Part shown: positions 54,080-63,803 of the stretch, one piece after another
How the letters are laid out: each line of letters opens with the position of its first letter
Position numbering within the stretch: the stretch's first letter is position 1
Assembly (NCBI GenBank): GCA_949361645.1
Contig: OX442422.1
Span: forward strand, 9,126,426-9,190,425
Reading direction: 5' to 3'
Source of the DNA: Spongilla lacustris
Lineage: Eukaryota; Porifera; Demospongiae; Spongillida; Spongillidae
DNA length: 64,000 bases
Notes under the pieces: generated by a model
Database searches by the model: none
What the model was told of the DNA's origin: nothing
The model's input: the letters and a program-made list of their open reading frames with translations, nothing else
Program-made: the position numbers and the translations under genes

Positions 54080-55151
54080 ATGACACTGTCCGTTACAATC
54101 AATGAAATAAAGCAACTTCTCAACACTGCAAAGGAGCAAGCGATTGTTGCAGAGCTTGAAAATGAATGTAAGTCAGAACTAGATCTATGCGCATGTGTTC
54201 GCGTTCTTGCATCGATGGACCGATACGCACTCAAAACAGCCCTCAGAAAAGAACTGCTCATTGAAAAGAGCAAGAATAAGCACCTTGAGGATAAAATTGC
54301 TTACTTGGAATCTATTATTACTAAGTTTAGTGGATTAACCACTCAATCAATAACCATTAGTATAGTCTTTCACTTTCTTACAAAGTCAAAAGGTCGAAAC
54401 TACACGTGCTGAGGAAGCAGTTTTGTCAGTAGGTAGCATTTCAGCATCGTAATATATTGCATACACATGATATCCTACAGTCTGGATTGATGACCACAGA
54501 GATTGAGCCTGCTTGTGTATTGTATGATAAAGAGGATTCTCAACCTCCTTGGAGCAGTAAGGCAAATCATTGCCTCAAAGCAGCAGGTACAGTGATCTCA
54601 TTGAGTGCCACAAGGATGTCATTATAGTAAAATGTCTGTCACAAGCACATGCATTTGACGAAGAAGAATTTGACCCAGAGAAAACGATTGTGGAGGAGAC
54701 AGATCCAGAGGATGATTACATGGATGAAATGGTGAAGCAGAAAACTCCCAAGTGAGATTAGGCAGTATTACCATTCAATGCATGGGGATGGCATTAGTTA
54801 CATAAATTGCAGGCAGGAAAAGAAAACAATAAAGTTGGTTAAACATCCCAATTATAAGTATGCAGTTACCATTCGGAAAAAAAAAGACCGCGAAAAGCTG
54901 GATGCCAAGCCATGCCGTGATTGCGAGAAGGTACCCTTTAATGATTGTGTACATGTATCTCTTGAGTTGAACACCTTTCCCTGCAGTGGTTTGCATCTAC
55001 AGCTGGCGGTATATATCATGACAGAAGAGAACATCTCAGAAGCACTTGTAGGCACAAGCATCTCCATCTCCCACCAGATAGTGACCCGCGTATATGGGAC
55101 ATCAGTTTCCCTGATACTGAGGAGTGCAATCATATTATGGCTCCCAAGTGA
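54080..55151 (+). CDS. RBBP8: CtIP/Sae2-like DNA-end-resection factor, six exons
   Basis: Exons 54080-54324, 54386-54428, 54481-54586, 54628-54751, 54813-54930 and 54987-55151 join with matching phases (2, 0, 1, 2, 0) to a 266-residue protein; introns are 41-61 bp. N-terminus: coiled-coil-like helix (AIVAELENECKSELDLCACV, then ELLIEKSKNKHLEDKIAYLE), the position of the CtIP oligomerisation coil. Middle: acidic (FDEEEFDPEKTIVEETDPED). C-terminus: YKYAVTIRKKKDREKLDAKP, CRDCEK, then CRHKHLHLPPDSDPRIWDIS, FPDTEE. This is the CtIP/Sae2/Ctp1 C-terminal domain, with its CxxC and (C/R)RH(K/R)H motifs and the W-D-I-x-F-P-D end. The family activates Mre11-Rad50-Nbs1 nuclease to start resection at DNA double-strand breaks. 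Far shorter than human CtIP (897 residues) and close to fission yeast Ctp1. The symbol is by orthology inference. The GTTTAG donor of exon 1 is the weakest junction. Confidence 0.88.
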
Positions 55152-55424
55152 ATTTTTAATCGTAATGAATTTTACATGTACACACAATTTATGCAGAATG
55201 AACACAACATTAATTCATGCATGGTGGTAATCAAGCTGCTATGCATCTTACAATTCAAGTGCGATTCTTTAAACACACATGATAGGTATCTATTTAAAAT
55301 TACTGTCATAGCCACGCCTCAGTTGTCTTTCAGTAGTACAGCATGGGTGATTATTGAGAGGTCTTCTCTAAGCAAGCAGTTGGTCTACATATGAGTAAGA
55401 AAGATAAATTATACAGGCATGAAC
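55152..55424. other. 3' flank of CtIP-like gene
   Basis: AT-rich with no coding signal. No canonical AATAAA stands out in the first 200 bases. Confidence 0.4.
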
Positions 55425-56045
55425 AAAATGGCAAAAGCAAGCACTTTCTAACAAAACACACCTGAGCAACACAAACCACATGGTAGCTGTGAGGGTGTAG
55501 CTCATCAAGATATGCCTTCCCTAATTTGGTTACATGTGTAAACCATAGCCTGAGCTAGGGGAATGTATTGACATGAAAAACACACAACACACCTAAATGC
55601 ACCATGCCTGCACAAAAGACACACTCAGTCAGGCACAAATTGACAAAAGCAAGCACTTTCTAACAACACACATCTGGAGTTGATGCACCACAAAACCATA
55701 GGGTGTAGCTCCTAAAGATAACCTTGCTTAATTAGGTTTCTTGTGTAAACCATGCATAGCCTATTCACATGATATGTACTCCTTTATGCACAAGACACAC
55801 ACTCCAAGTATGCACAAGACACACACTACAAGTGTGCACAAGAGACACAATCCAGGTAGGCACAAGTGACAAGCAAAATGATAAAAGCAAGCAATTTCTA
55901 ACAACAACACCTGGAGTTCAAGCAACACAAAACCATAGGGTGTAGCTCCTCAAGATAACCTTGCTTAATTAGGTTCCTTGTGTAAACCATAGCCTATGAA
56001 ATACACTCTAGGTATCCACAAGAGACACACACCTGGTATGCCAAA
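55425..56045. repeat. Three tandem ~200-bp units with embedded short repeats
   Basis: Units start near 55428, 55640 and 55880 with AAAAGCAAGCACTTTCTAAC and continue ACCATAGGGTGTAGCTCCT, TAACCTTGCTTAATTAGGTT, TGTAAACCATAGCCT. CACAAGAGACACACAC-type minisatellite units separate them and match the inverted array at 50282. Confidence 0.85.
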
Positions 56046-56299
56046 AAAAAACACATTCCATGTACATGTACATAATATTGTTGCCTTTATGGACTGTGCC
56101 TATGTGTGCAATTTACATGCAGTTGTATATTCCACATGTTACTTTATGACATTTAAAATGGTACTTATTGCTCCATGTACATAAAGCACTAGTTTCCAGC
56201 AAGAGGGTACATTTTAGAAAAGAAATGTACAACTCAAACCTTCTTGTATGCCTTGCTTGCCTATATAAACCAACTACCACCCAAAATCAGTACTGAGGA

Positions 56300-56660
56300 C
56301 GCCCATGCTTTGGAAGGATACAAAGACAAAAATGCACATCTTGGCTAAGCACATTCCTGCCATGATGAAAGACAACGGAAATGTGAAGCAGTTTAGCTGC
56401 CAAGGTTAGGTGATTGTACACTGACATAGTATTGTACCTGTATGTGTACTGTACATGTATATAGCTGTTGAGAAGCTAAATGATGATGCAAAATGGATAT
56501 AAGCTTACTTTAGCAAAAATAATTGGGATCCTGCCAGAGACATATTTCTTACAAAAGAATGACAAGGCAATGGATCAGAATGGAAGAGACGCAAATATCA
56601 ATACAAAACCAAACCAGATCGAACAAAGAAGATGAAATTGCATCCTTGATAGTTACAGGC
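56300..56660 (+). pseudogene. Broken duplicate of the 41662-42025 exons
   Basis: TTGGAAGGATACAAAGACAA and CATCTTGGCTAAGCACATTC match the 41.7-kb exon, but one base is missing in the GAAAAAATGCGC stretch, so the frame is lost. Further on, AGACATATTTCTTACAAAAG and CAGATCGAACAAAGAAGATG match the last exon, with an insertion (CTTTAGCAAAAATAATT) and another frame change. Confidence 0.8.
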
Positions 56661-56869
56661 AACAGGATGAACCCCTTCAATGTATCATGGTCACATTATA
56701 CATGTCATCTGTAATCACATACATTGTGTATACAGTGTGTGTAACAATGAGTAAAGAAGCACATATTACATGCACGTTGTGGGCGTAAGGACAGAAAAAA
56801 ATGAGCTAATGTGCAATGTGCGATAATGCATAAGGTTGTCATTTCATACAGTCATTTTGCAGCAGTTAG

Positions 56870-57850
56870 GAAGAACTAGGGGTGTGGCCTCAGAATTTGG
56901 AAGTGTTTGAGGGGTAACTCCTTCATGTTAATGGCATCCTGTTCAGCTGATCCTGGCAAGAGTACATTCAATTTCAGTGATGGATCCAGGATTTCCAGTT
57001 TGTGGGGGTACAATTGACCTACATGTATGCCTCACTCCTGGGCCTGCTGGGGTATAGAGGAGCAGCTGTAAGCTCCTTCAACCCATATTTCAACAAGTCA
57101 AAGAGTGTATGGAAGCTTTCCCATTATATATGTATCACTGCTTGTGCCTACAGTACATGTACAGCTCATTACATGCATGACTAAGAGTTTGCTCTACCCA
57201 TTGCTGTGAGATAAGATAACCACAGTCATTGCCACTGCACACACATACACACAAAGTCACGCACACATGATGGTACAGCCCCTCCCTCATAAGTAGAATC
57301 CAACATACATGTACATGTAGCTGCACGACTAACCCTTAGGTACGCACATGCACACACACACTCACACAAACATACACACACAAACACATCAGACGGTACA
57401 AGCCCCTCCCTCACAAGTAGTAGTAGTCCTTAGAAGTACAACCTACATGTACATGTACATGTACATGAAAATGTATCTGCCATAGGTTCAACTCCACTGC
57501 AGTGTCTACTGTCCACTCAAACGTGTACATGTATATGTAGCTGGTTTACTGCATTGCTATCAGCCAATCAAAGTGTACACAGCTCACAAGATGATTTGAT
57601 TGTATTCATTTTATCCAAGACAATGGTTGTGTACACATTGGACTGCACTTGTGGGTTTTGTGGTACATGTAGAGGTCAGGAACCAAGGCCAACATAACAG
57701 TAGGAGAAGGGATATGGCAGTAGGCGCTCACACACAAACACAAACTCACACAAACACACCAGATGGTACAAGCCCCTCCCTCACAAGTACAAGTAGTCCA
57801 TTATAATGTACATGTAGCTGCAAACCTAACCTTTAAGCACATACAAACAG
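56870..57850. repeat. Direct copy of the 42290-44190 block
   Basis: AGAACTAGGGGTGTGGC, GTGATGGATCCAGGATTTCC, CACAAGTAGTAGTAGTCCTT and GTACACATTGGACTGC all match the earlier block in order and orientation, with fewer internal tandem copies. Confidence 0.85.
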
Positions 57851-57916
57851 AACTAAAACCACAGCATCAAATGCCAACCCTCTTAATCCTTAGAAACCCA
57901 CATGCAAAGCTAATCT

Positions 57917-57917
<1 letters not shown>

Positions 57918-57982
<65 letters not shown>
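57918..57982. repeat. (AC)n microsatellite
   Basis: A pure AC run of about 64 bases, within the duplicated block. Confidence 0.98.
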
Positions 57983-57984
<2 letters not shown>

Positions 57985-58194
57985 CCCTCGCAAGTACATG
58001 TAGCTCCTAGAAATCCAACCTACATGCACATGTATCTGCCATACGTTCACTCCACTGCAGTGTCCATCTGCTGCGGGGTTCCCTGTCCACTCTATAGCAC
58101 AGCTATCTGCCAATCAAATTGAAGGTGACAGAAAGAAATATTGATAGTATTTAGAACATATATAAAATTTAGGCAGTTAAATTACATATATACA

Positions 58195-58865
58195 TGTCGC
58201 ATGTGTACCTGTGCGTAGTACATGTACATGTATATTATAATTGTACATTATAAATACATGCACCTGTACATGTACAATGTAGAGCTCTGCAATGACAAAA
58301 CAGTGGCCATTAAACGTGCTACATGTAATTCATACCAACTTTCAAGGATGGCACACCTGGATGATGACTCCTCTCCAGCTGTGAAGACTGCAACAAGTAC
58401 ATGAATAGTCACTGCACAACACATACTACATGTGTTATATACACTGGAAGACAAAAGAACAGTGTGTACAAAAAACATGTACATGTACAGTAAATGTCCA
58501 NNNNNNNNNNNNNNNNNNNNNNNNNNNNNNNNNNNNNNNNNNNNNNNNNNNNNNNNNNNNNNNNNNNNNNNNNNNNNNNNNNNNNNNNNNNNNNNNNNNN
58601 NNNNNNNNNNNNNNNNNNNNNNNNNNNNNNNNNNNNNNNNNNNNNNNNNNNNNNNNNNNNNNNNNNNNNNNNNNNNNNNNNNNNNNNNNNNNNNNNNNNN
58701 TATATATATATATATCTGCGCATGTGTACCTGTGCATAGTACATGTACATGTACATACATTATAAATACATGCACCTGTACATGTACAATGTAGAGCTCT
58801 GCAACGACAAAACAGTGGCCATTAAACGTACTGCATGTAATTCATACATGTATATGTACATGCAC
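58195..58865. repeat. Duplicated segment spanning an assembly gap
   Basis: 58201-58345 and 58722-58855 are near-identical (GCACCTGTACATGTACAATG, AGAGCTCTGCAA, CAGTGGCCATTAAACGT). They lie on either side of 200 Ns (58501-58700). The gap probably hides more of the same tandem DNA or is collapsed. Confidence 0.85.
58501..58700. other. Assembly gap (200 N)
   Basis: Exactly 200 ambiguous bases, a scaffold gap placeholder. ORFs running through it are meaningless. Confidence 0.99.
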
Positions 58866-58889
58866 ACATGCATGATTAGCATGCATCAT

Positions 58890-59110
58890 GTACCTCGTGC
58901 AAGGCCCACTCTAGCTGTGGCAAGCCTCTCATTGGAGCTGGCAGTCCTAGCCTTCCCCTGCAGGCTCCACAGCTGTGCTCACTGCCTGAGCCATCTTGCC
59001 CTCCAACTCAGTCAGCTGGAACTGCAGGAGCTGACATTAGGATGATGACCCCTTCAGCTGGGAATTCAAGGACGGATGATGACTCCTCAACACACTTCTC
59101 CAGCTGTGAA
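58890..59110 (-). pseudogene. Probable coiled-coil exon of the kinesin-14 relic
   Basis: On minus: LLQFQLTELEGKMAQAVSTA, a frame change, then ARTASSNERLATARVGLAR, ending at a GTACAT donor-like site. GTTGCAG followed by SSQLE precedes it. Heptad-like content and minus-strand position upstream of the neck/motor pieces (46.4 kb) fit the stalk of a C-terminal kinesin, but the link is inferred. The frameshift agrees with the broken motor exons. Confidence 0.45.
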
Positions 59111-59417
59111 GACTGCAACAAGTACATGAATAGTCACTGCACAACACATATTACATGTATTTTGCACATTATATACACTGTAAGACAAAAGAACAGTGTG
59201 TACAAAAAACATGTACATGTACATGTCCAGTGCACATATGCACATATGTATGCAGTATATGCACAATTCAATACATGTACATGTGCATACAATGTAATAT
59301 ACATGTACATGAGTCACATGTTATACATGTACAGTGTACATGAGTTACATGTACATAAGTGTTCTACAGTACCTTTGTATTCTGCATGTTCCATCTTGCT
59401 CTGCAAGCTCTTCCAAC

Positions 59418-60240
59418 ACTATAGGGAGAAGGCCAACAGTATAGGGCGAAGGTCAACAGTATATGGAGAAGGCCAACAGTATAGGGAGAAGGTCAACTGT
59501 ATAGGGAGAAGGCCAACAGTATAGGGAGAAGGCCAACAGTATAGGGAGAAGGTCAACAGTATAGGGAGAAGGCCAACAGTATAGGGAGAAGGCCACCTAT
59601 AGGGAGAAGGTCAACTGTATAGGGAGAAGGCCAACAGTATAGGGAGAAGGCCACCTATAGGGAGAAGGCCAACAGTATAGGGAGAAGGCCAACAGTATAG
59701 GGAGAAGGCCAACAGTATAGGGAGAAAGCCAACAATATAGGGAGAAGGCCAACAGTATAGGGAGAAGGCCAACAGTATAGGGAGAAGGCCAACAGTATAG
59801 GGAGAAAGCCAACAATATAGGGAGAAGGCCAACAGTATAGGGAGAAGGCCAACAATATAGGGAGAAGGCCAACAGTATAGGGAGAAGGCCAACAGTATAG
59901 GGAGAAGGCCAACAGTATAGGGAGAAGGCCAACAGTATAGGGAGAAGGCCAACAGTATGGGGAGAAGGCCAACAGTATAGGGAGAAGGCCAACAGTATAG
60001 GGAGAAGGCCAACATGCAGTATAGGGAGAAGGCCAACAGTATAGGGAGAAAGCCAACAATATAGGGAGAAGGCCAACAGTATAGGGAGAAAGCCAACAGT
60101 ATAGCCTATAGGGAAAAGGCCAACATGAAATAGGGAGAAGGCCACCAGTCCAATAGCATAGGAAGAAGGCCAACAGTATAAGAAGCCCACCATTATAGGG
60201 GTTGTATACGGAGAAGGCCAGTAGTATAGGGAGAAGGCCA
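59418..60240. repeat. 20-bp minisatellite, about 40 copies
   Basis: Unit GGCCAACAGTATAGGGAGAA. Variants: AAAGCC, CAATATAGG, GGCCACCTATAGG, CAACATGCAGT. The same unit is seen at low copy at 44576-44640 (AGTATAGGGAGAAGGCC). Long Leu/Pro/Ser-rich minus frames across it are artefacts. Confidence 0.97.
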
Positions 60241-61575
60241 TATCTCCTCCTTCACTGCATCGAAGATATGCTACCGAACATACCCTACGCTACCCTACTA
60301 AATTCACATAGTGTACTCACCAAAACACCTGCGTCTCGGAAGATGAAATCATGAAGGGCCGCCCTGCATGCCTAATTGATGCGCTCCACATCTCTGGCTC
60401 TACATAGTTTGTGTATCGTTACAATTCATTTTATAATTGTAATTCTTTGAGTTATCTAATAGTTACCCGACATAATTTTAATAATTGTAACTTTTATTCC
60501 TAGATGACGCAAGGTATTACGCAATGACTACTTCGTTTAAGAGCGGTAGAAATTAATTTCTTGTCTTGATTTTATTTTACGAATGGTTCATGGTATAATC
60601 TTATAAAGCACAGATTAACAATCAGTTCGATTTATCGTAAATTATAAATGTGTTTAAAATTCAATTGGAAACAAAAAGCAAGATGACCGCCTATGTATGG
60701 GCTATTTCTCCATATGGTGAACATTAAGAGCATGGTGAGTGGGTTCATTGTAAGACATATGAGCTGTGTATATATGTTAGGTTTTGTTCATGCACATGTA
60801 GTACAGTAGGTGTTTATGTACACTAGACCAGCTTTGCATGCATTTTTCATATAGACCCCCGTTAATTAACTTATGTCATGATACTTCTTTTTAAAAAAAT
60901 TTAAAAAACAAAAACAACATTCCAAGTCACGTAGCAACAGGAAATCGGTTTAAATATTCAGTACTTAATTAAATGAGCGCCATTAAACAATATCAACAGC
61001 AGGATTAGGCACACTGAGAGAAAAAGGTATGAGATTCAAAAACTGTCTGAGCATCTTTGGATGTAGTCTAAAGAGTCCACTTTTGTCGAAAACAGCACAG
61101 CCAAACGCTCAAAAAACGAACATAGACAGACAGACTATCCGCACATTTCAAAACATGTACATGTATATGTTTTGTATGTGACTGTCAAGATGTGTTGCTG
61201 CTGCATTCCTAAATCTCAACGATTAATATTGTCATGATTCTGACAATGTCAAGATTACTTCCACCACTAAAGTACTATACTGTTATACACACCGCATGTC
61301 TGTACTGTCAAGTTAATATCATTACCAATGAGGTGATGGGGGCAGACTATAGTAGAGAGGTTCTTTGCACATATAACTTGATATTAGGCTGATGTATGGT
61401 GGTATCTGTAACTACACTTGGCCTAGGTACATTAAAGGGGTACACATGGCCTAGGTACATTAAAGGGGTACACATGTATACATGTATGTATCTATTTATG
61501 ATGGCAGCCGATATATATCAGGTGCATGTGCCCAAATAGCATCTACATGTATGTACATTATCATTCCCACTCCAG
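60241..61575. other. No intact gene; a decayed ankyrin exon end at 60717-60734
   Basis: GTG AAC ATT AAG AGC ATG followed by GTGAGTGGG is the last six codons of the ankyrin exon (VNIKSM) with its donor; the preceding part of the exon is gone. A tandem pair TGGCCTAGGTACATTAAAGG lies at 61420-61470. The rest is AT-rich. Confidence 0.6.
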
Positions 61576-61677
61576 TATGGTGATACTCCATTGCACATTG
61601 CTGCATGGGAAGGTCATACTACTTGTGTGGGACATCTTCTTTCCACTCCTGGTATTGATGTGAACATTAAGAATTGG
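61576..61677 (+). CDS. Second ankyrin locus, exon 1
   Basis: 102 nt after CCACTCCAG, donor GTGAGT. It encodes YGDTPLHIAAWEGHTTCVGH and ends VNIKNW. It is closely related to the 9-15 kb exons and phase 0 on both sides. Confidence 0.88.
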
Positions 61678-61796
61678 GTGAGTTGGTCCACTGAGGACAT
61701 ATGTATGGACAGTTACCATGCGTCTAAAGTGATGACCATGTACTACATGTGTACATTGGGTACACCATGATGACTGAACTATTGTACCCACTCCAG

Positions 61797-61898
61797 TATG
61801 GTGATACTCCTTTACACCTTGCCGCATGGGGAGGTCATACTACTTGTGTGGAATGTCTCCTTTGCACTCCTGGTATTGATGTGAACAATAAGGATGAG
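61797..61898 (+). CDS. Second ankyrin locus, exon 2
   Basis: 102 nt after CCACTCCAG, donor GTAAGA. It encodes [20 protein letters not shown] and ends VNNKDE. A G run of 17 begins about 20 bases into the intron. Confidence 0.88.
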
Positions 61899-62253
61899 GT
61901 AAGAAGAGGTGGCTGGAGGGGGGGGGGGGGGGGCCTGGCCCCTCCCATTCCCCCTCCCCGGGCTAAGGCACCCCCTTTTCCCTACTTCCAATCCCTAAAA
62001 TCATCATCAATGCAAAGAGATTACATCATGCCCCCTGGCCCCTCCCCTCAGTAGATAGTGGGGCCATCTCTGGTAAGTTGGTCTATTGATGTGGTGTGGA
62101 TATATGTAGGGGTAGTTACCTACCAAGACAGTAATGGTATTTATAGCATGCAGTGTGTCCCTTGAAAGCATATACATGTATGTCAGTGTCTCTATAAAGC
62201 ATCTTTTGTACATACTGCATGCCATGTTGACTGAACTATTGTACCCACTCCAG

Positions 62254-62352
62254 GATGGTCATACTCCATTACACCTCGCAGCATGGAGAGGTTATATTAG
62301 TGTGGAACGTCTCCTTTCCACTCCTGGTATTGATGTGGACAGTAAGGATATG
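62254..62352 (+). CDS. Second ankyrin locus, exon 3
   Basis: 99 nt after CCACTCCAG, donor GTAAGT. It encodes DGHTPLHLAAWRGYISVERL, then [13 protein letters not shown]. It is one codon shorter than the others (HTTC replaced by YIS), a clean in-frame loss. Confidence 0.87.
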
Positions 62353-62639
62353 GTAAGTTGATCCAAACTGACATGGTAGATGTACTGTATATCCTCTAAG
62401 CAATGGATTTTAGATATAACTTCAGAAGGAAGGAAACTAGTTGAAATGATGTGATTGATAATGTGGCCACTGATTTGATATGTTATATTTTCCCTTCTTT
62501 TGATTCCCTTTTGTATGTGGGCATATGTTATGATCCTTATGATATGCTACATGTGCACAAACGTGTACATGTATTATTGTGCTGTATTTAGGTCTACCTT
62601 TGTGAACATATGATTGCCACAAGGTTTTTCTGAGGCCAT

Positions 62640-62734
62640 CGTGTGAACAGGTCCCATGGGCACAATGAGACAGCGAGGCTCCAGTGCTGTAATTGTGGGC
62701 TTTGGGGACACAAAGCTGCGAGGTGCAGGAAAGT
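62640..62734 (+). pseudogene. CCHC zinc-knuckle relic (gag-like)
   Basis: The frame NETARLQCCNCGLWGHKAARC fits C-x2-C-x4-H-x4-C exactly (62685-62726). This knuckle is typical of retrotransposon Gag proteins, which bind RNA. The frame opens after a stop about 13 codons upstream and runs into a palindromic repeat, so only a fragment remains. Confidence 0.55.
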
Positions 62735-62990
62735 GAGGGCCTTTGTTTGGCGCACAGCAAATACGTTATCGTTAATAATTAACGGTAACAATTTTGGCTG
62801 AGGGGGGTGCTCCGGGGGCCTTTGTTTGGCGCACAGCAAATACGTTATCGTTAATAATTAACAGTAACAATTTTGGCCGAGGGGGGTGCTCAAGCACCCG
62901 GAGCACCCCCCTCGGCCAAAATTGTCAGTTACCGTTAATTATTAACGATAACGTATTTGCTGTGCGCCAAACAAAGGCCCTCACTTTTCG
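62735..62990. mobile_element. Tandem plus inverted small element
   Basis: GGCCTTTGTTTGGCGCACAG starts direct copies at 62738 and 62817, and its inverse ends the block near 62978. Each copy contains the palindrome GTTATCGTTAATAATTAACG. Three copies, two direct and one inverted, share GGGGGGTGCTC ends. Confidence 0.85.
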
Positions 62991-63755
62991 TATCGGTCCT
63001 GAAGCGAACTGCACCCCCCAATTTTCGTATCGGACCTGAAGCAAACTGCACCCCCACCCCCCCCACCCCCCCCCCCCACTTTTCATATCGGGCCTGACCT
63101 TAAGCACCCCCCTCGCTGAAATCCTGGATACTCCACTGCTCTCCTCCACATTTCTGCCATTTGCGTTCCTCAATTGGGATTGGTATCAGTCACACTCTGC
63201 TGATGTTCAGACATACTTGCTCATGCATCTTTCATTGTATCTCTTGCTGCTTCTGGTCGATTTCCTCACTTCTTCATGCTGTTATGGAAGTCTGTGGCTG
63301 GTTTGGAAAGTTTCTAAATTGTAGAGGTGTTGGGTCCTCAATCTTATTAACAGCAGGGCAAACCAACTCCAAAAGACCAATCACTCCCCCCCCCCCCCCC
63401 CCCCCCCCCCCACAAAAAAAGAAAAAAAAGAAAAGAAATCATGTACTAAAATACTCATCGATAAAGAGAATGTGCTCAATGATCCCTTACAACTCTGTAA
63501 AGCAATCTTCCAGAATTCGTTATGTCCTCATGCATGTAAATACTCCACAAGGCCACTAAAAATTTAATGAGCTACATGTACTTGGTACCACAGGTAGAAC
63601 CTTAATTTACATGTCGAGTCTTCCCATCTTTGGTAATGTCAGTGAACACTGAGGTGATGGTGTAAGGATTTGTTCATAACACCTCCATGTTGATACATGC
63701 AAGTATGCATGTATGTGTGTGCACACATTGTAATAATGTGACATTGTCTCCTTAG
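62991..63755. other. No gene seen; poly-C runs
   Basis: C runs at 63052-63078 and 63387-63411. The stretch about 63545-63650 matches 24425-24500 (GAGTCTTCxCATCTTTGGTAA), so tail-side sequence of the first ankyrin locus was also duplicated, though in a different order relative to the tail exon. Confidence 0.5.
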
Positions 63756-63803
63756 GCCATCATTGCACGTTTGAAGTCTGTAAGCAAACCTACACATGCT
63801 GTG
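63756..63803 (+). CDS. 48-nt tail exon of ankyrin gene, copy 2
   Basis: Between TCTCCTTAG and GTAAGTATG, phase 0, encoding AIIARLKSVSKPTHAV. It differs from the 23646 copy at two bases. The terminal exon expected after it lies beyond the window or was lost. Confidence 0.7.

Noticed and set aside
58248..58794. ORFs spanning 58501-58700
   Set aside because: They run through Ns in an assembly gap.
59597..60241. Long Leu/Pro/Tyr-rich ORFs on the minus strand
   Set aside because: They are translations of a 20-bp tandem repeat in three frames.
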